Shown here: piece by piece, positions 21,418-33,594 of the stretch
Layout: every line of letters starts with the position of its first letter
Position numbering within the stretch: position 1 is the first letter of the stretch
Origin: Paraphoma chrysanthemicola
Taxonomy: Eukaryota; Ascomycota; Dothideomycetes; Pleosporales; Phaeosphaeriaceae
Direction: 5' to 3'
DNA length: 64,000 nt
NCBI GenBank assembly: GCA_020744225.1
Contig: JAGMWG010000021.1
Coordinates: 310,001-374,000 of the forward strand
Notes under the pieces: model-generated
What the model saw: the letters and a program-made list of their open reading frames with translations, nothing else
What the model was told of the DNA's origin: nothing
The model's database searches: none
Translations under genes and position numbers: made by a program

Positions 21418-22306
21418 CTTGACCAACGCACACGAGTTACTCTCTGAAACTAATGCGATGCAACTGCAAGCCTCATTCTGGGCAACCACGCATTATGTAC
21501 CTTTTGACGATCCATCCCCTCGGACGCTCTGCCCCCGACCAAATTGTGCTCATGAAATTGCTCAACTTGGCCATGCTTAGGACAAGAGATGTCATCCCAG
21601 TCGTTCCGGGCTATCCAGACTTCCCATCACGGAACGTTGCGTTGGGTAGATTGGTTGTGGCTAGGCAAATTGGCTGTTGCGCGGATTGATGAGGCGACAG
21701 GACCCGTGGTGTGTGGCGGCCCGTTTACCCAGGTCTCTTCCAGGATCGCGGCGAATAGCATCTCGGCTATCGTGTCACGCGTAGACCTGGGCTAGGAATA
21801 CAATATCTGAACTGTCAATGTGCGGGTGATGCGTTTGCATAGTGTGGGGAATTTGCGGCTCAAGTCTGATCTCATTCATTTTGTGTTTGATATGACGTGC
21901 AGCTGCTGCTAGTGTGCCAAAGCACTCCCTCGCATCTGTCGACGATCATGATGGGGTGTCACCTTACCTCGGTATCGTTGCAACGTATGCTGTCGTCCCC
22001 TTTTCCGTGCATGTAGATCTTGGGTTGCGGCTAAGACATTCCACGAAGCGCTTTGTCGTTGATCGCCCCCGGCTGACCTTATTTAATATCCTAGGCCCCG
22101 ACGAGAGTCCGGCCGTGATGATAAGGGATGTATCATCGAATCTTCGGTTTCCCGGAGGCTTTCCATATTCGCACCTCAGACTTGGGCACAAAGTGACAAG
22201 AGCTAAATGCTATGCTTGGAGCCAAGCTGATCTTCCCACGTTTACCTGACCACCAGAGCATCTCTGTTTGCCATTGGATTCTGTGGTGTCGAAGGCCCTC
22301 GTCCCT
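21418..22306. other. Upstream region of the beta-glucosidase
   Basis: About 890 bp between two minus-strand genes, without a supported ORF. It should hold the beta-glucosidase promoter. One GGCTAA hexamer (22029-22034) and one CCCCGG (about 22067) fit XlnR- and CreA-type core motifs but are too short to count as evidence. Confidence 0.4.
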
Positions 22307-23728
22307 TCAAGGGTAATCACCATAAGCACATTCATCGTCCATTCGGAGGCAATGAGCGCAAGAAGGGCGCTCTTCGGTGCATTTTCGTTTCCTGTTCTTG
22401 CAGTTGATGCAGCCGCTCTTGGAGCGTTTCTTTGGCCCCGGAATTCCGTACTGACATGTCCACAATCCTCTGCGGCATTGATTGCAAGCCGGTCTGGCTT
22501 CATTGCATTTGATTTTCTTCTCTCGACATCGAGTGCATGCTTTGCCCCACATCAGCTTGGTAGGTGGCGATGAATCTCTGATCTGAACCTCTCTTCGTGC
22601 TGCCGATGGCGACAGATGTTCTTTTCCCTTTTTACTCTTTTTGATGCTAGACTTGCGACTGGAGTCGGGAGACGAAGGCGCGGTACATTTCTTGCTCTTC
22701 TTCTTCGCTGGAGATTTTGGTGCCTCTGGTGACGTCGACATGTCCAGATCAGGATTCGTATATCCCTTATCCTCGTCCACAGGGTTTTTCTGACTTCGCT
22801 TCCTTTTCCGGTCCTTGGGCCCATTCGCTGCTTTTGGTTTGCGTCCACGAGGCTTGGATTCGGGCTCTATTCCCAACGGTGGCAAATTGCTGTTGTAATT
22901 AGTTGCATTTTGAAAGGACTTTGCAAGTGCGGAATCCGTGGATGAAGATTGCAGTGACTTGAGATTTGCAAGCAGACGTACCTTTGACCATTGACTGGAC
23001 TACTGTGTATAGGATTATGCTTGTAAACCATGTTGATAGCTTCCCTCTTGATAGAGAATTTGATGAAGAGAGCACCGCCGCAGTCATACGTCGGTAGCTG
23101 TGAATGACCTCTTTTACTCACGATATGCGCATTACTATCACCAATTTGATCCTGATTCTTCTTCATGTTACTTTTCCGATCTCGGTTCTGTAAGCTGTCT
23201 TTGCAAACGTATTTCAGTCGAGCTCCATCTCCACCCTCTCTACTCTGAGCGGAGCGTTCTGAGTATCTGAAGCCATCCGCGCCCTGAACTGCCTCAATGA
23301 TAGATCTACAGCACGTAAGCGCACGAGAGTGGAGCATATGAGAGTCGTCATACTTTGCTATTGCTCGCTGTATCTTCAACTGCTCTTTCCCGTCGATATC
23401 GCGACAAAGCGCATAGTCCACTGTGATGCTCTGAAGATGGTCTGCAGGCTCGATGAGCACACCCAGAGCCGGTTGCTGAGCCACAGGAATGGTGATGGTT
23501 GAGGCGGATGCAAAGATGAATTCCGTGACCACCTCTACTGGAATCAAACTTGACGCGTTCTTCTCCAACTCATTCCTGAGTGCGCCATCCAGGGACTGGA
23601 GGAGTGTCAGTAGCGAATGCAAGCTAATTATAGGGCTGAAGCACTTCAAGCGTCGGACACCGATAATACACGTCGGGCCGCAACCCGCGATGGTGGCGGA
23701 GGTCCAATTCGTCTTCGAGATCATCCAT
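22307..23728 (-). CDS. Transcription factor: N-terminal C2H2 (FAR1/WRKY-GCM1-like) finger plus two tandem Zn2Cys6 clusters
   Basis: Probable DNA-binding regulator of unknown target. Model: exons 23728-23645, 23595-22982 (probably with a 48-bp in-frame intron at 23353-23306) and 22889-22307; 410 aa with that intron removed. The N-terminal half carries LKYVCKDSLQNRDRK, then YDCGGALFIKFS, then VYKHNPIH: two Cys and an H-x3-H at spacings like the FAR1/FLYWCH branch of WRKY-GCM1 fingers. A lysine-rich linker (GRKPK, KKKSKK) follows. The C-terminus holds two complete binuclear clusters, CTRCREKKIKCNEARPAC with NQCRRGLWTC and CINCKNRKRKCTEERPSC with AHCLRMDDEC, both spaced C-x2-C-x6-C-x6-C-x2-C-x6-C. 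Zn2Cys6 clusters are usually single and N-terminal, so two at the C-terminus is odd. First exon and the 48-bp intron are less certain than the rest. Confidence 0.72.
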
Positions 23729-25026
23729 GATGACGCATCAATGGGATCTGTCACGAGAGGCTCACGAATGATGCAGCTTGATTCATAGTGTGCCGATACA
23801 GAATTGTGATGCTTGAGACACGGCAATGTTTAGATGAACGCTCGGGCCATGTATGGGAAAACGTTAATCCTGGGCGTTTCATTGGCCAAGAGACCTTCTT
23901 TCCCTGCAGGACGAATAAGGAAACAAGGGTTTCGAGTGCAAGCTCCACACAATATGCATAAAAGCTTTCAACTGTGCGCATGTTTGCCGCTCGAAAGAAT
24001 ATGGCAAGTAGTGATGCGTGGACGGTCGAGCTCCGTCACCGGATCGTTGGTCTATATGCAGCTGTATCCTCACCCAAATGCATCGCGGCTAATAGCAGCC
24101 ATCACTTCACTGCATGTTTTCGTAACCTCGTCACGCTCTTGAAGGACCAGTAACGGCTAAGACATCGGCACAGGGATGCGATACCGGCACGATAGCCACG
24201 TTGTGCACGGGGATGCACGGACTCTCCATCAACTTGGGGCTTTTGTGGGTGATGATCACCGGTGGAATGCAGAATGCGCCAGACGTGTAGTTGGTAGACA
24301 GTACCTCGTAGGTGTGCGCTCCTCTGCCCTGGGCGGCACAGCACCCGCGAGCAGCTATCTGTACCGGACGTCAACAGCAGCCCCACGGGTGGATAATTTA
24401 GCGCAACGGGATAGGTCTGGCCAGGCGGGAGCGGTAAAGAAACGCAGCGCGCTGTGCATAACCCTATAGTACACAGTTTTGGTGGATGCAGGGCGACATA
24501 ACAGCGGCCCTAGCGCGTTGTTCACGTCGAGGCAGTCGACTACCGCACCTCAACCCCAACTACACGACGTCTACGCCGCAATCACCGCCCTCCTGTACCA
24601 CCGCGCCCACGCCGGCCGTTGCTGCGCCTGCTGTGTCTTTGTCCCCCTCCCCGTGCGCTGCCGTCACCGCCAAACAAAGCACCTGCCCCATTGTCTGCCC
24701 TCGCAGCGGCTTTGAGCCTCGACCAGTCTAACGTTTCGTGTTTCAATCCCGACAAGCCAGTGTAGCACGCACCGCCGCGGGCCTGCAAGACGACTCACAG
24801 GTATGCAGCCGCTCGCTTGTCATTGTCACGACAGTCAAGACTCGACAAACTGACTGGTCGTCTCTTTAGGCGCGCCCCAGTCGTTTCGACCCCTCGTTTG
24901 CATAGCACCAGCACCAGCAGCTGTATCTAGCTCTATCTCCGCATCGCTACCGCAACACACGATCCGGAGCACCTTACCTAGTCTATCTTTTGCACCCATT
25001 CTTTAGCAGCATACATACGCCTCGAT
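23729..25026. other. Divergent intergenic region
   Basis: About 1.3 kb between the start codons of the minus-strand transcription factor and plus-strand CDC42. Short frames are present, none supported. The right-hand 250 bp is CT-rich and CA-rich, typical of a fungal promoter and 5' leader for CDC42. Confidence 0.5.
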
Positions 25027-25858
25027 ATGGTGGTCGCGACAATCAAGTGCGTGCCCTCTCACATTTGCGCAATGCCGCTCGCACGTCCTGCGTGCCTCTA
25101 CTAATGCAATGCCTCCAGGTGCGTCGTCGTCGGCGACGGTGCTGTCGGCAAGACATGTCTCCTCATCAGCTACACCACAAACAAGTTCCCCTCAGAATAC
25201 GTCCCTACCGTCTTCGATAACTACGCCGTCACTGTCATGTGAGCCTCCTCCTTCCGCTCGCTGTCTATACATGTCCCGAGACAACGAGGAAACGCAGCTT
25301 GCGTACATGCCTCGGGCGCTAGCGATCCGCTGCTGACGATATCAAGGATTGGTGACGAGCCCTATACCCTTGGCCTCTTCGATACCGCCGGACAGGAAGA
25401 TTACGACCGCCTGCGACCCCTATCGTATCCCCAGACCGACGTTTTCCTCGTGTGCTTTTCTGTGACGTCGCCCGCATCGTTCGAGAACGTCCGCGAGAAG
25501 TGGTTTCCGGAAGTACACCACCACTGTCCTGGCGTGCCGTGCCTGATCGTTGGCACCCAAGTAGATTTGAGGGAAGACAAGTCGGTCAAGGAAAAGCTAG
25601 AGAAGCAGCGGATGGCGCCCGTCAAGCGCGAGGACGGCGAGCGCATGGCACGAGAGCTTGGCGCGGTCAAATACGTCGAGTGCTCAGCCCTGACACAATA
25701 CAAGCTAAAGGATGTCTTCGATGAGGTAACACATGGTGACTTCTACTACACATGATTTAGGCACTGACGAGGCGCAGGCAATTGTAGCGGCTCTTGAGCC
25801 ACCGTCGACACGTGATGCGGAAAAGAAAAAGAAGAACAAGAAGTGCTGCGTCCTCTGA
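25027..25858 (+). CDS. CDC42: Rho-family GTPase Cdc42
   Basis: Polarity GTPase acting at the plasma membrane in hyphal tip growth. Exons 25027-25046, 25119-25238, 25347-25725 and 25778-25858; introns 72, 108 and 52 bp; 199 aa. G1 P-loop VVGDGAVGKT, effector loop YVPTVFDNYAV, G3 LFDTAGQEDYDRLRPLSYP, Rho insert around LREDKSVKEKLEKQRM, and G5 YVECSALTQYKLKDVFDEA are all intact. The basic stretch EKKKKNKK is followed by the CAAX box CCVL, which fits geranylgeranylation. The 5' exon carries only 20 coding bases (MVVATI plus two bases). Rac-type proteins differ in the insert and tail; ECSALTQYKLKDVFDEAIVAAL fits Cdc42. Confidence 0.96.
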
Positions 25859-26574
25859 AACCGAGACCGGTACATGCGTGGCGAGCATTTGTGGGAGCGT
25901 TATTTGCAAACTCTTTTGAACGGCGCGAATGTTCAGGATACCTTGTCGGGCCTTGGGCGCCAATTGCTGATCTACATTCTTCGTACACTCTTGATGCGCT
26001 ACTGATCTTTTCCCACTCACCTGCAACAATTGCATAGCAAGCGTGCGACAGCAAGGACTGGACTTTGAAGAGCTAGCCTAGGGACCAGAGAGTCGTTGCC
26101 TGCAAACAAGATCAGGCAACGCTAGATACCGGATCAGTAGATTCCCCTTTTACTGTATTGTTTTCATATTCCCCTTTCACTCGTGGTCTGAATCTCATCT
26201 GAAAACGATCTAAACTGTCCCTTCCCAGATATTCGTGTGGTAAGTGTCCTTGTGTACAAGGTGAATGCATTGCCCGTTTGTTGTTTTGATGTGTTGCCCA
26301 TAGCAGCACTTCTCTCAACACTTATCAGCGCAGAGCTGTTTCACGCGCACCAAAACCGACCTCACCTGTTCCCATACGATCCCTCTCTCTATTGAGCCTC
26401 CCATCCGCCTGTGGATCTCTATGTGAAGGCTGCGATTGCCTGTGCATTTTGGTATCGTTCTTGGACACGGCCCTAACGTTCAAGCGTGCATTGGTGCCTC
26501 TGCATCAAATCCGTCAAGCAGACCCGGCAATCTCCAAACGACCGCAGGAAACCAGCCCCTCGAGCTCGTGCAAG
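25859..26574. other. Intergenic region
   Basis: About 700 bp holding the CDC42 3' UTR and the leader of the next plus-strand gene. An open frame runs upstream of the ATG at 26575 but has no in-frame ATG of its own, and the sequence is pyrimidine-rich like a 5' leader. Confidence 0.45.
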
Positions 26575-29500
26575 ATGTCGGACTCCTTCGAGGATCGAAA
26601 GAAGCGGCCCCCTCCAATCGAGATCCTACCGATTCCTCGACATATGCCTGTCTCCCGTGGCCCGCAAGCTAGTGTCAATGACCAACAGCAGCAGCAGCAG
26701 CCGCCGCCGCTGCGTGATCAGAGGAACGCATCATCTTCCACACAGCAAGGTGCACAGTCTGCGACTACACCACTGACTTCGCCTTTAGAGCATGATGCAT
26801 CGCGCCTTCCGCTTCCACAGTCAGGGTCTCAGAAGAGCCGCGCGTCGGCCATGACCACGTTGACCAACCTCATGGAACAAGCACGTGCCTCGCCACGCAA
26901 GTCAGATAGCGGCAAGTCGACTGCGCGTTCTAGATACTCGGAGCGGAGCAATCGTAGTGCAGCTGTAGCACAGGCACAACTAGAGACAGTTGTCGGAGAC
27001 GAGAGAACAACAAGAGGGAAGATCGAGTCCCGCACAGAACTGAACTTATTCAAAATGACGGGACAGGTGCCTCCAACCTTATTTGCAGGTAAGTCAATTT
27101 AGGCCTCTTGTCTTAGCTGTATCTGTGTCCATATTCCTGACGTTGTACAGACTCGATAGGCAAAGACGAAGTGCTCATTGTGACGCAAGACCTGCGAGAG
27201 CAGTGCCGTGCGGTCAGCGAAGACAAGAAACCCGAGCCCCCAGAGCCAATCAAGAGTCCAAAGAAGAAGATTTTTGGTATGAATCTCCCATCGTTCGGTA
27301 GGACTCCGCAAGGTGTCCCTACGCCGCCTATGCCCTCAAAGGCTGCGCAAATACTTGGACAGGAGCCTCGAAACCCCACCAAGGTCGTGGTGCGGCCCAT
27401 TAAGCCGGCTATTCCTTTCAAGACACCCACCAAGGCCCCGCGCTCAGATACATCCAAGTCGCTGCCCGCGAAGCTTGTAAATCAAGACACGCGCGTTCTC
27501 AGCCATCATCGAGGCACGACCCGTCGCAGTAGGCATACAACGCGCAAATCGCCTCCGCGAGGCAGCCTAGAGGCCCCTGATAGTGAGAACAAGCCGCCTG
27601 TACCAGGTATCAATTCTGCGATCGATTGTGGGCAGCCTCCTACACCGCCGGCGAAAGACACACCCCCCGAAAATAGGACCATAGCTCAGCCACCAAGCCC
27701 CCTTCGTCGAGCGCCGCCGTCAGATCGCCTACGCGATGATTATGGCGCATATAAGGATGACGACCCCAAGGTACAATTTCCTGCGTTCGCCCTGTCTCCC
27801 TCTCCAACCAAAGCCTCCAGTGCCGAGACTGGTAAAAGCCCAACCAAGTACCTTCCGTGTACAGCCGATGAGTATCAGAGGCTGATAATTGGTGACCCTC
27901 TACCGTGGGCGTCCCTAGGTAGAGATGAGTCATTCCACGAGCAGCACCATGATCAGGGTGGCGAGGAACAGGGACTTCGGCATGGTCAAGATCGCTTGAG
28001 CTTTGAAGAGCAGCAAGGTAGTCACAGTGCCCCTTTGGAAGGCGAGAATACGACACTGGAGCTTCCTCGCCCGGATCGTTGGAGTGAGGAGCAGTACTAC
28101 AACAGGAACAACCGTCGCTACAGCCCTTTGCCACCGCGATTCTACACACCATCAGATCGCTCGGTACAATTCTTTGCAGAAGGCGAAACCCCGTCCAAGA
28201 ATGTGAGTACATCGTCATTCCTGCCTCTGTCGCTTCCCACTCACGTGGTAGAGCTGCGCCATCACTCGCTCTTTCCGCGCTCACTAACACTTCCCCGCCT
28301 TCACCTGCCCATCCCACAACATTGTTGCCTTTGATTCATAACGCTGACAAAACAGCAGTCTGACACCAATCGTCTGCTTTACACCATTACTTCAAGAGCC
28401 GATCTCTTCCACTTCCACGAAGAATCTAACAACGGATCCATTGAAATGGTCTTCCAAGGCGACGTGAACGACATCGATCTGCACTCCTCTGAAGAACCGG
28501 TGGTCAGTAACAGCAAGCAAGAGACCATGCTGATTCCGACTCGTGGTGACTCGCTCAACGCTCGCGTAATGCAAGAGCTGCGCATTGACGAGCAGCAAGA
28601 GCAGTTGCCTCGACATGCTCGCGTCAACGGCCATCTTCAACCCGACCAGTCGTCGTCGCGACTAACCGATATGCTTCATGGCGTCAGTCCCCCAAAAAAA
28701 GACTTTGATGGAGAATTCCACCCCAATTGCCCCAGTGCGGTCCCGAGCCCGCTGCACAAGATGCCAGGTGCTACTACTCCTAGGCTTCCCGTGCCGGCAA
28801 TTGTCCGCGAACCTTCCGGGCCCTTCTCAATGCCGCTCACGCCAAAGACTATTGAAGACCACTTCTACATGACAAATGAACATCTCGACGTTGTGGGCAA
28901 ATCAATTTGGGATCAGATTGAGACGCTGAAAAAGGAGCAGTCAGAGACATTCAAACGCCGTCACACACAGCTCGTCGCAACAGTCGAGAAACACGTGGAG
29001 GATATCAAGATGAAGGTGGACTCGGTCGTGGAGAAAGCCGATCGCACGACTGAACAGAGCCACAACATCATTACAAAGCTCGAGGGATTGTTCGAACTCA
29101 TCAAGACTGACGTTATGGGTGCCTTGGATGCTCAAGAAAAGAAATGCGCCGCTCTTGAACAGACGGTGAAGGAGCTGCAACAAAACGTGCAGGGCATGCA
29201 GAAGACTCTGGAGCAGCGGCAGCCAGAGTCTAGGACGAACCAACAGCAACCCACAGTCGCGCCGACTCCAGTTCCAGGCTCGACGCCGTTCCCTCTTCCC
29301 ACTCACCGATCGCAGCCTTCGCTTGCGTACTACAGCAATTTGACTGAGTCCGGAAGGGATAGTCAGCCGCCGATTCCCGTGGTGCAAGACCACCGCAACA
29401 GCACGCATCTCCAGGACGCCCACAATGATCCCCGTGCGGCATACGGTAACGGCTACGGACAGCAGTTTGGACAGCGCCCTGGATACCACCATCGCAGCGG

Positions 29501-29651
29501 CAAAGAGGACCGTCCGTACTCAGGCACGAACCCATATCACTTCGCGAACAACGGCAGCCAGTTCGGTAATGCGTATGGTGGAGGATACTCGGCATACGGC
29601 TTCTCGCCCAGCCCAGAGCAGCAGTACGGCTTCCAGGGTCCAGCAAAGTGA
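26575..29651 (+). CDS. Large disordered protein with C-terminal coiled coil, function unknown
   Basis: Not a family I can name. Exons 26575-27088, 27151-28202 and 28356-29651; introns 62 and 153 bp; 953 aa. The start gives MSDSFEDRKKRPPPIEILPIP. A short poly-Gln tract (about residue 37) and Ser/Pro-rich sequence follow. A conserved-looking segment, ELNLFKMTGQVPPTLFA joined to DSIGKDEVLIVTQDLREQCR, spans the first intron, followed by KKKIFGMNLPSFGR. After the second intron comes LLYTITSRADLFHFHEES. The coiled coil (about residues 640-760) runs from HFYMTNEHLDVVGKSIWDQIETLKKEQ to VKELQQNVQGMQKTLEQ. The tail is rich in Gly, Tyr, Asn and Gln. The second intron ends in a tandem NAGNAG acceptor (28353-28358), so two isoforms differing by one Gln are possible. 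Confidence 0.78.
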
Positions 29652-30387
29652 ACGTGGTTGGGGGTCAGCACTTGGCGGGTGTGCGGGACGGCGGCGGTGC
29701 TTACTGGGTACATGAGAAGCAAAAGCAAAGAAGAAGTTTTGGCGGCCGCAGCTATTGTAGTATATCAGGGAGTGTGCAATGGTCCAATTTCCATGTCATG
29801 GGGTGCAGGGGCATTCTGACGTCCTGCCGACGAGTGCAAGCGATGGAAGTGCATTGCGCGAATAGCATGAATGGAATGGATCAAAGAACGAATGTGTGCG
29901 ACACATGACGGTGACACTGTGATGCACGTGCGAGCGAAGGTTTACTCTAGACTTGCACTTTGTGTGTCGGCCAACCAGCAGCGCGGAAAGCGCAATGGTG
30001 CTGAGCGCTTTCCCTATTCGCCAGAAGGCAGCGTCCCGTCCTCTGTCGCCCAGCGGTGATGCTCGCCGATGATGTTGGGTTATCTGCGGGTACAGGCGCA
30101 ACGGCTGTGTACAGCTGAGATATCAACAATTACAGTTCTGCCATATCTGCGCCGCTGCCATTGCTTTTACCGACGTTATCATAGCACTATCGGATCTGCG
30201 CAAGCCTCGCGCTATGCCACTCTCAGCGGTGAGGCTGCTCTCCGCAATGCACTTACCGGTCGCTCGGTGATGGAGGCGCACTAAGACTGCCGGACGCAGA
30301 CGCACGTCCGTGTTTGGCATCGCCCGCAGCAACAGTGACTGGAACGCCATACATCATCGGCCGTCCCGCCGCTCGCGATACAACACC
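29652..30387. other. Intergenic region
   Basis: About 740 bp between two plus-strand genes, with no supported gene; it should contain the promoter of the kinase gene. The frame continuing upstream from the kinase ATG has no earlier in-frame ATG with good context. Confidence 0.45.
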
Positions 30388-32474
30388 ATGGAGGGCCCCG
30401 AGCCATCGCCGTCGGGTCTCGCGTCCTCCACCTCACCACCTGGGCCCCGGCCTGCCGACGACTCCTCCCACGACGGGCCGAAGCAGCGCGCGCATCCGCC
30501 GCAGACAACCCACGAGCCCGCCGAAGAAGACGCCGCCGCGCACACGAATGCGACATCGTCTGCGTCCAACGCGCTGCTGCCCTCCTTCGCCAGCGGTAAC
30601 ACCGACTTCCACTACCACATCCGCGCGCCGTCGACGGGCCTGACCCTGCAGACAGACTTCTCCCACCCCACGCCGCACGCCTCCTCCACCCTGGACGCCA
30701 ACGGGAGCGAGTCGCTGCGGCAGGCGGCCACCGCGCCGATTGCGATCCAGGACCAGAGCTATCTGCGCACTGCCTGGTCTGCAAACAGCGTCGGGTCGCT
30801 GTCGCCCGCCTCGGTGCTCTCCTCGCCCGCCCTCAACGCACTCAGCGACATCACCCCGCTCCCATCCCCGCTGGTGATGAGCGACTCGCCCGGCCCATGG
30901 CAGCGAGCCGCAGCCCGTCCCCGCTCTCGAGGTGCCTCGGGGTCCTCGCTCGGAGACTCGCTCTTCAATAGGGGCACCCTGTCGCCGTCTCCCTCGCTCA
31001 AGAAGAAGGGCTACCAACGGCTCAAGGAAGCCGCCATCGAGGCTGCTGCTGCAAACCACTCGCAGCAGAAGAACGAGGCAGCCCGCGAGAGGAACCGCAG
31101 CGTGAGCGAGTTCACGCCAGAGTCGCTGCACAACGCCCGGCCGCGAAACGTCACCATTGGAACTGCAGTGACTGGAAGCGACGCGAACTTGCAGCAGCAT
31201 CTGCACCGTGAAGAGTATCTCGCTGCACAGCGTGGGCTTGTCCCTGCCAGAGTGCCAGTCGGGCTCCCAACACCGCCCGCAAGCAATGCTAGCAACAGGA
31301 GCGTGACAGATACCGAGGAAGAGGAGGTTGCTGAAGATGACAAGACACAGTATATTGTGGTGCGACAGGGGCCAGAAAGGACAAAAAAGCTTTGGCGTCC
31401 CGTGCGACAGCTCGGCCAGGGCACATTCAGTAAGGTATACCTAGCCACATGTGAAAAGACCAAAGCCAAGGATCCGTTGGATGAAACCACTCTGGATCCC
31501 CGCAAGTTGGTGGCCATCAAAGTGGTCGAGCACGGCCCGGCGGGTGGCGCCGACGAGGAACGCGTGGAGCTCAGCCTCAAACGTGAAGTAGAGATGCTCC
31601 GATCTGTGTCACATCCGTCCTTGGTCCGTCTGCAAGCCTTCGATCACGACGAAGCCCAGGCCCTCATCGTTTTGACGTACTGCCCTGGAGGTGACTTGTT
31701 TGATGTAGCCAGCGATCACCAGGACAAATTGACCGCCTCCCTTGTTCAGCGCATATTCGCAGAAATGGTCAGCGCTGTGCGTTACCTGCATAATCAGCTG
31801 ATTGTGCACCGCGACATCAAGCTAGAAAGTACTGTTTGCCAACCCTCCTACCACGCTTCTTGGTATGTGCGCCCTACGCAGCAGTGTACTAATGCCGCAC
31901 AGACGTCCTCCTCAACATTCCGATTTCCACCGTGCCCCTTCTCAAGCATCCGCAGACTCATCCGCATGCCATAGCGACACTCACTGACCTTGGCCTCTCA
32001 CGACGTATCCCTGCTCCACCAGAATCCCCTCTACTTACTACGAGGTGTGGGAGTGAAGATTATGCAGCTCCCGAGATTCTACTAGGCCAACCATACGACG
32101 GCCGTGCCACTGACGCATGGGCGCTCGGTGTGCTCTTGTACGCGCTGATGGAGGGTCGCCTGCCCTTCGATCCACCGCCAGGCAAGCCTGCAGCCCGGAG
32201 TAGAGCAGTGCACCGCATTGCAAGGTGCGACTGGGTCTGGGTCAAGTTTGGCGACGAAGACGGCGAGTGGGATGCCGAAAAAGGCAAAGATTGGGTTGGC
32301 GCAAAAGCATGCGTCGAGGGTCTGCTGAAGAAGGTCAATCGCGGCCGCAAGAGTCTAGAGGACATTGAAAAGACGGAATGGGTGCAGCAGGGCATTCAGG
32401 TCGAGGGCGGATTAAAAAGCAGGCCGGAAGATGAGGTCGCGGAAGCCAGCACAACGGTCCTCCCGACAAGGTGA
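30388..32474 (+). CDS. Ser/Thr protein kinase with long N-terminal extension
   Basis: Exons 30388-31828 and 31903-32474, 74-bp intron, 670 aa. The first 330 residues are disordered and Ser/Pro-rich. The kinase domain starts at LWRPVRQLGQGTFSKVYLA (glycine-rich loop), with the ATP-binding lysine in LVAIKVVEHG, VHRDIKLE joined across the intron to NVLLNI (catalytic Asp and Asn), and YAAPEILLGQPYDGRATDAWALGVLLYALMEGRLPFD. The metal-binding motif reads TDLGLS, so DFG is DLG here; Leu at this place is tolerated in active kinases. A 28-residue Pro/His-rich insert separates NVLLN from the DLG strand. The layout recalls fungal Prr/Hal-type kinases of the CAMK-like branch, but I cannot fix the orthology. 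Confidence 0.85.
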
Positions 32475-33594
32475 TCGTTGGTGAGGAATGTGGATTGAAC
32501 TCGCCTATTGCATTGCGGCCTCTTCGCTCTCATTCAGCATGTCAGTTCACAGCACAAACCCAGAAGTCCGTTGGATGCAAAAGTGCCCCTGCTTTTCAAC
32601 CACATTTTCCGAGCCGGACGAACCTATACCGCTCTTCAGAAGGCGCCCCGCTCCGACGTTTGCCTCGGCGTGTATTACTCTCCTACTCCAATCGTCGTCA
32701 CTGTTCCTCTCTTTCTGCCATAACTTTATCTCGATATCCCACAACTAAACGCATCTTGTTACACTTCCTTTACGCCGTTCGAATCCGGCTCTTGTGCTTG
32801 CGCGCGCGCCTTTCTTGTTCTATACCTTTCTCATGCGTGGCATTAGACAAAAGAGAGCGAGGCCTCACTGCGTCCTCTGCGGCTTATCACTTTACCTGCA
32901 TTTTCGATTCTGGATAAGCTGGTAAAATTAGATAGGAATGAAATGAGAGTATTCAAAGAAGTGTGTGTGAGTGTCATGTGTGTATTTTGCTATTGCGCCA
33001 AAGTTGATATCTGCTTTTGCGTTTCTCTGCATTTATATGGGCTCACATACGTGTTTTAATGCATCGGTTCCTGCCTTTGGACCTCAGCAACAGAAATTCT
33101 TGTATGTTTCTCTAACCATAGCGCCATATCTTGATAAAACCATGCGTAAAATTGGACCTTCTATCCAAAGCCCACATCGTGGACTTGAGTGGATTGTTTT
33201 CGTCACCGCGGTCTTCAAGCACAAACGTCCTTGCGACATGCACGCTGACGGCAGGAGCAGATACCTAACTGGCGAGACACTGGTTAACACCTTGAGGCAT
33301 TGCTGTGAGTAAAGCACACTGCATCTCGGTGAAAGAGACTGCGATTGTCGGTTCCTTTCTCTAGCTTCTCGCGAGGCCGGCGTACAAAAATCGCAGTATT
33401 TGAAGATTGGAACGGATGAAGCTATCGCACCGTTCTGTGACTTGTTCCCAGCTGAACATAGCACCACCCCGGCCGTCGATTCGTAAGGATTTTCCGATGC
33501 TTCGGTCTGATTTCATCTTCCAATGTTTGGGACCTCCGTAGTGTAGCCATGGTGGTCGGTATCAATGTGTCAGATTGTGGGACCAGCTGAGCAT
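32475..33594. other. Convergent intergenic region
   Basis: About 1.1 kb between the kinase stop and the stop of the next minus-strand gene. Only short frames without motifs; the DNA is AT-richer than the flanks. No gene supported. Confidence 0.5.

Noticed and set aside
22029..22034. GGCTAA as an XlnR-type site controlling the beta-glucosidase
   Set aside because: A single hexamer about 610 bp upstream is expected by chance; no clustered or inverted copies were seen.
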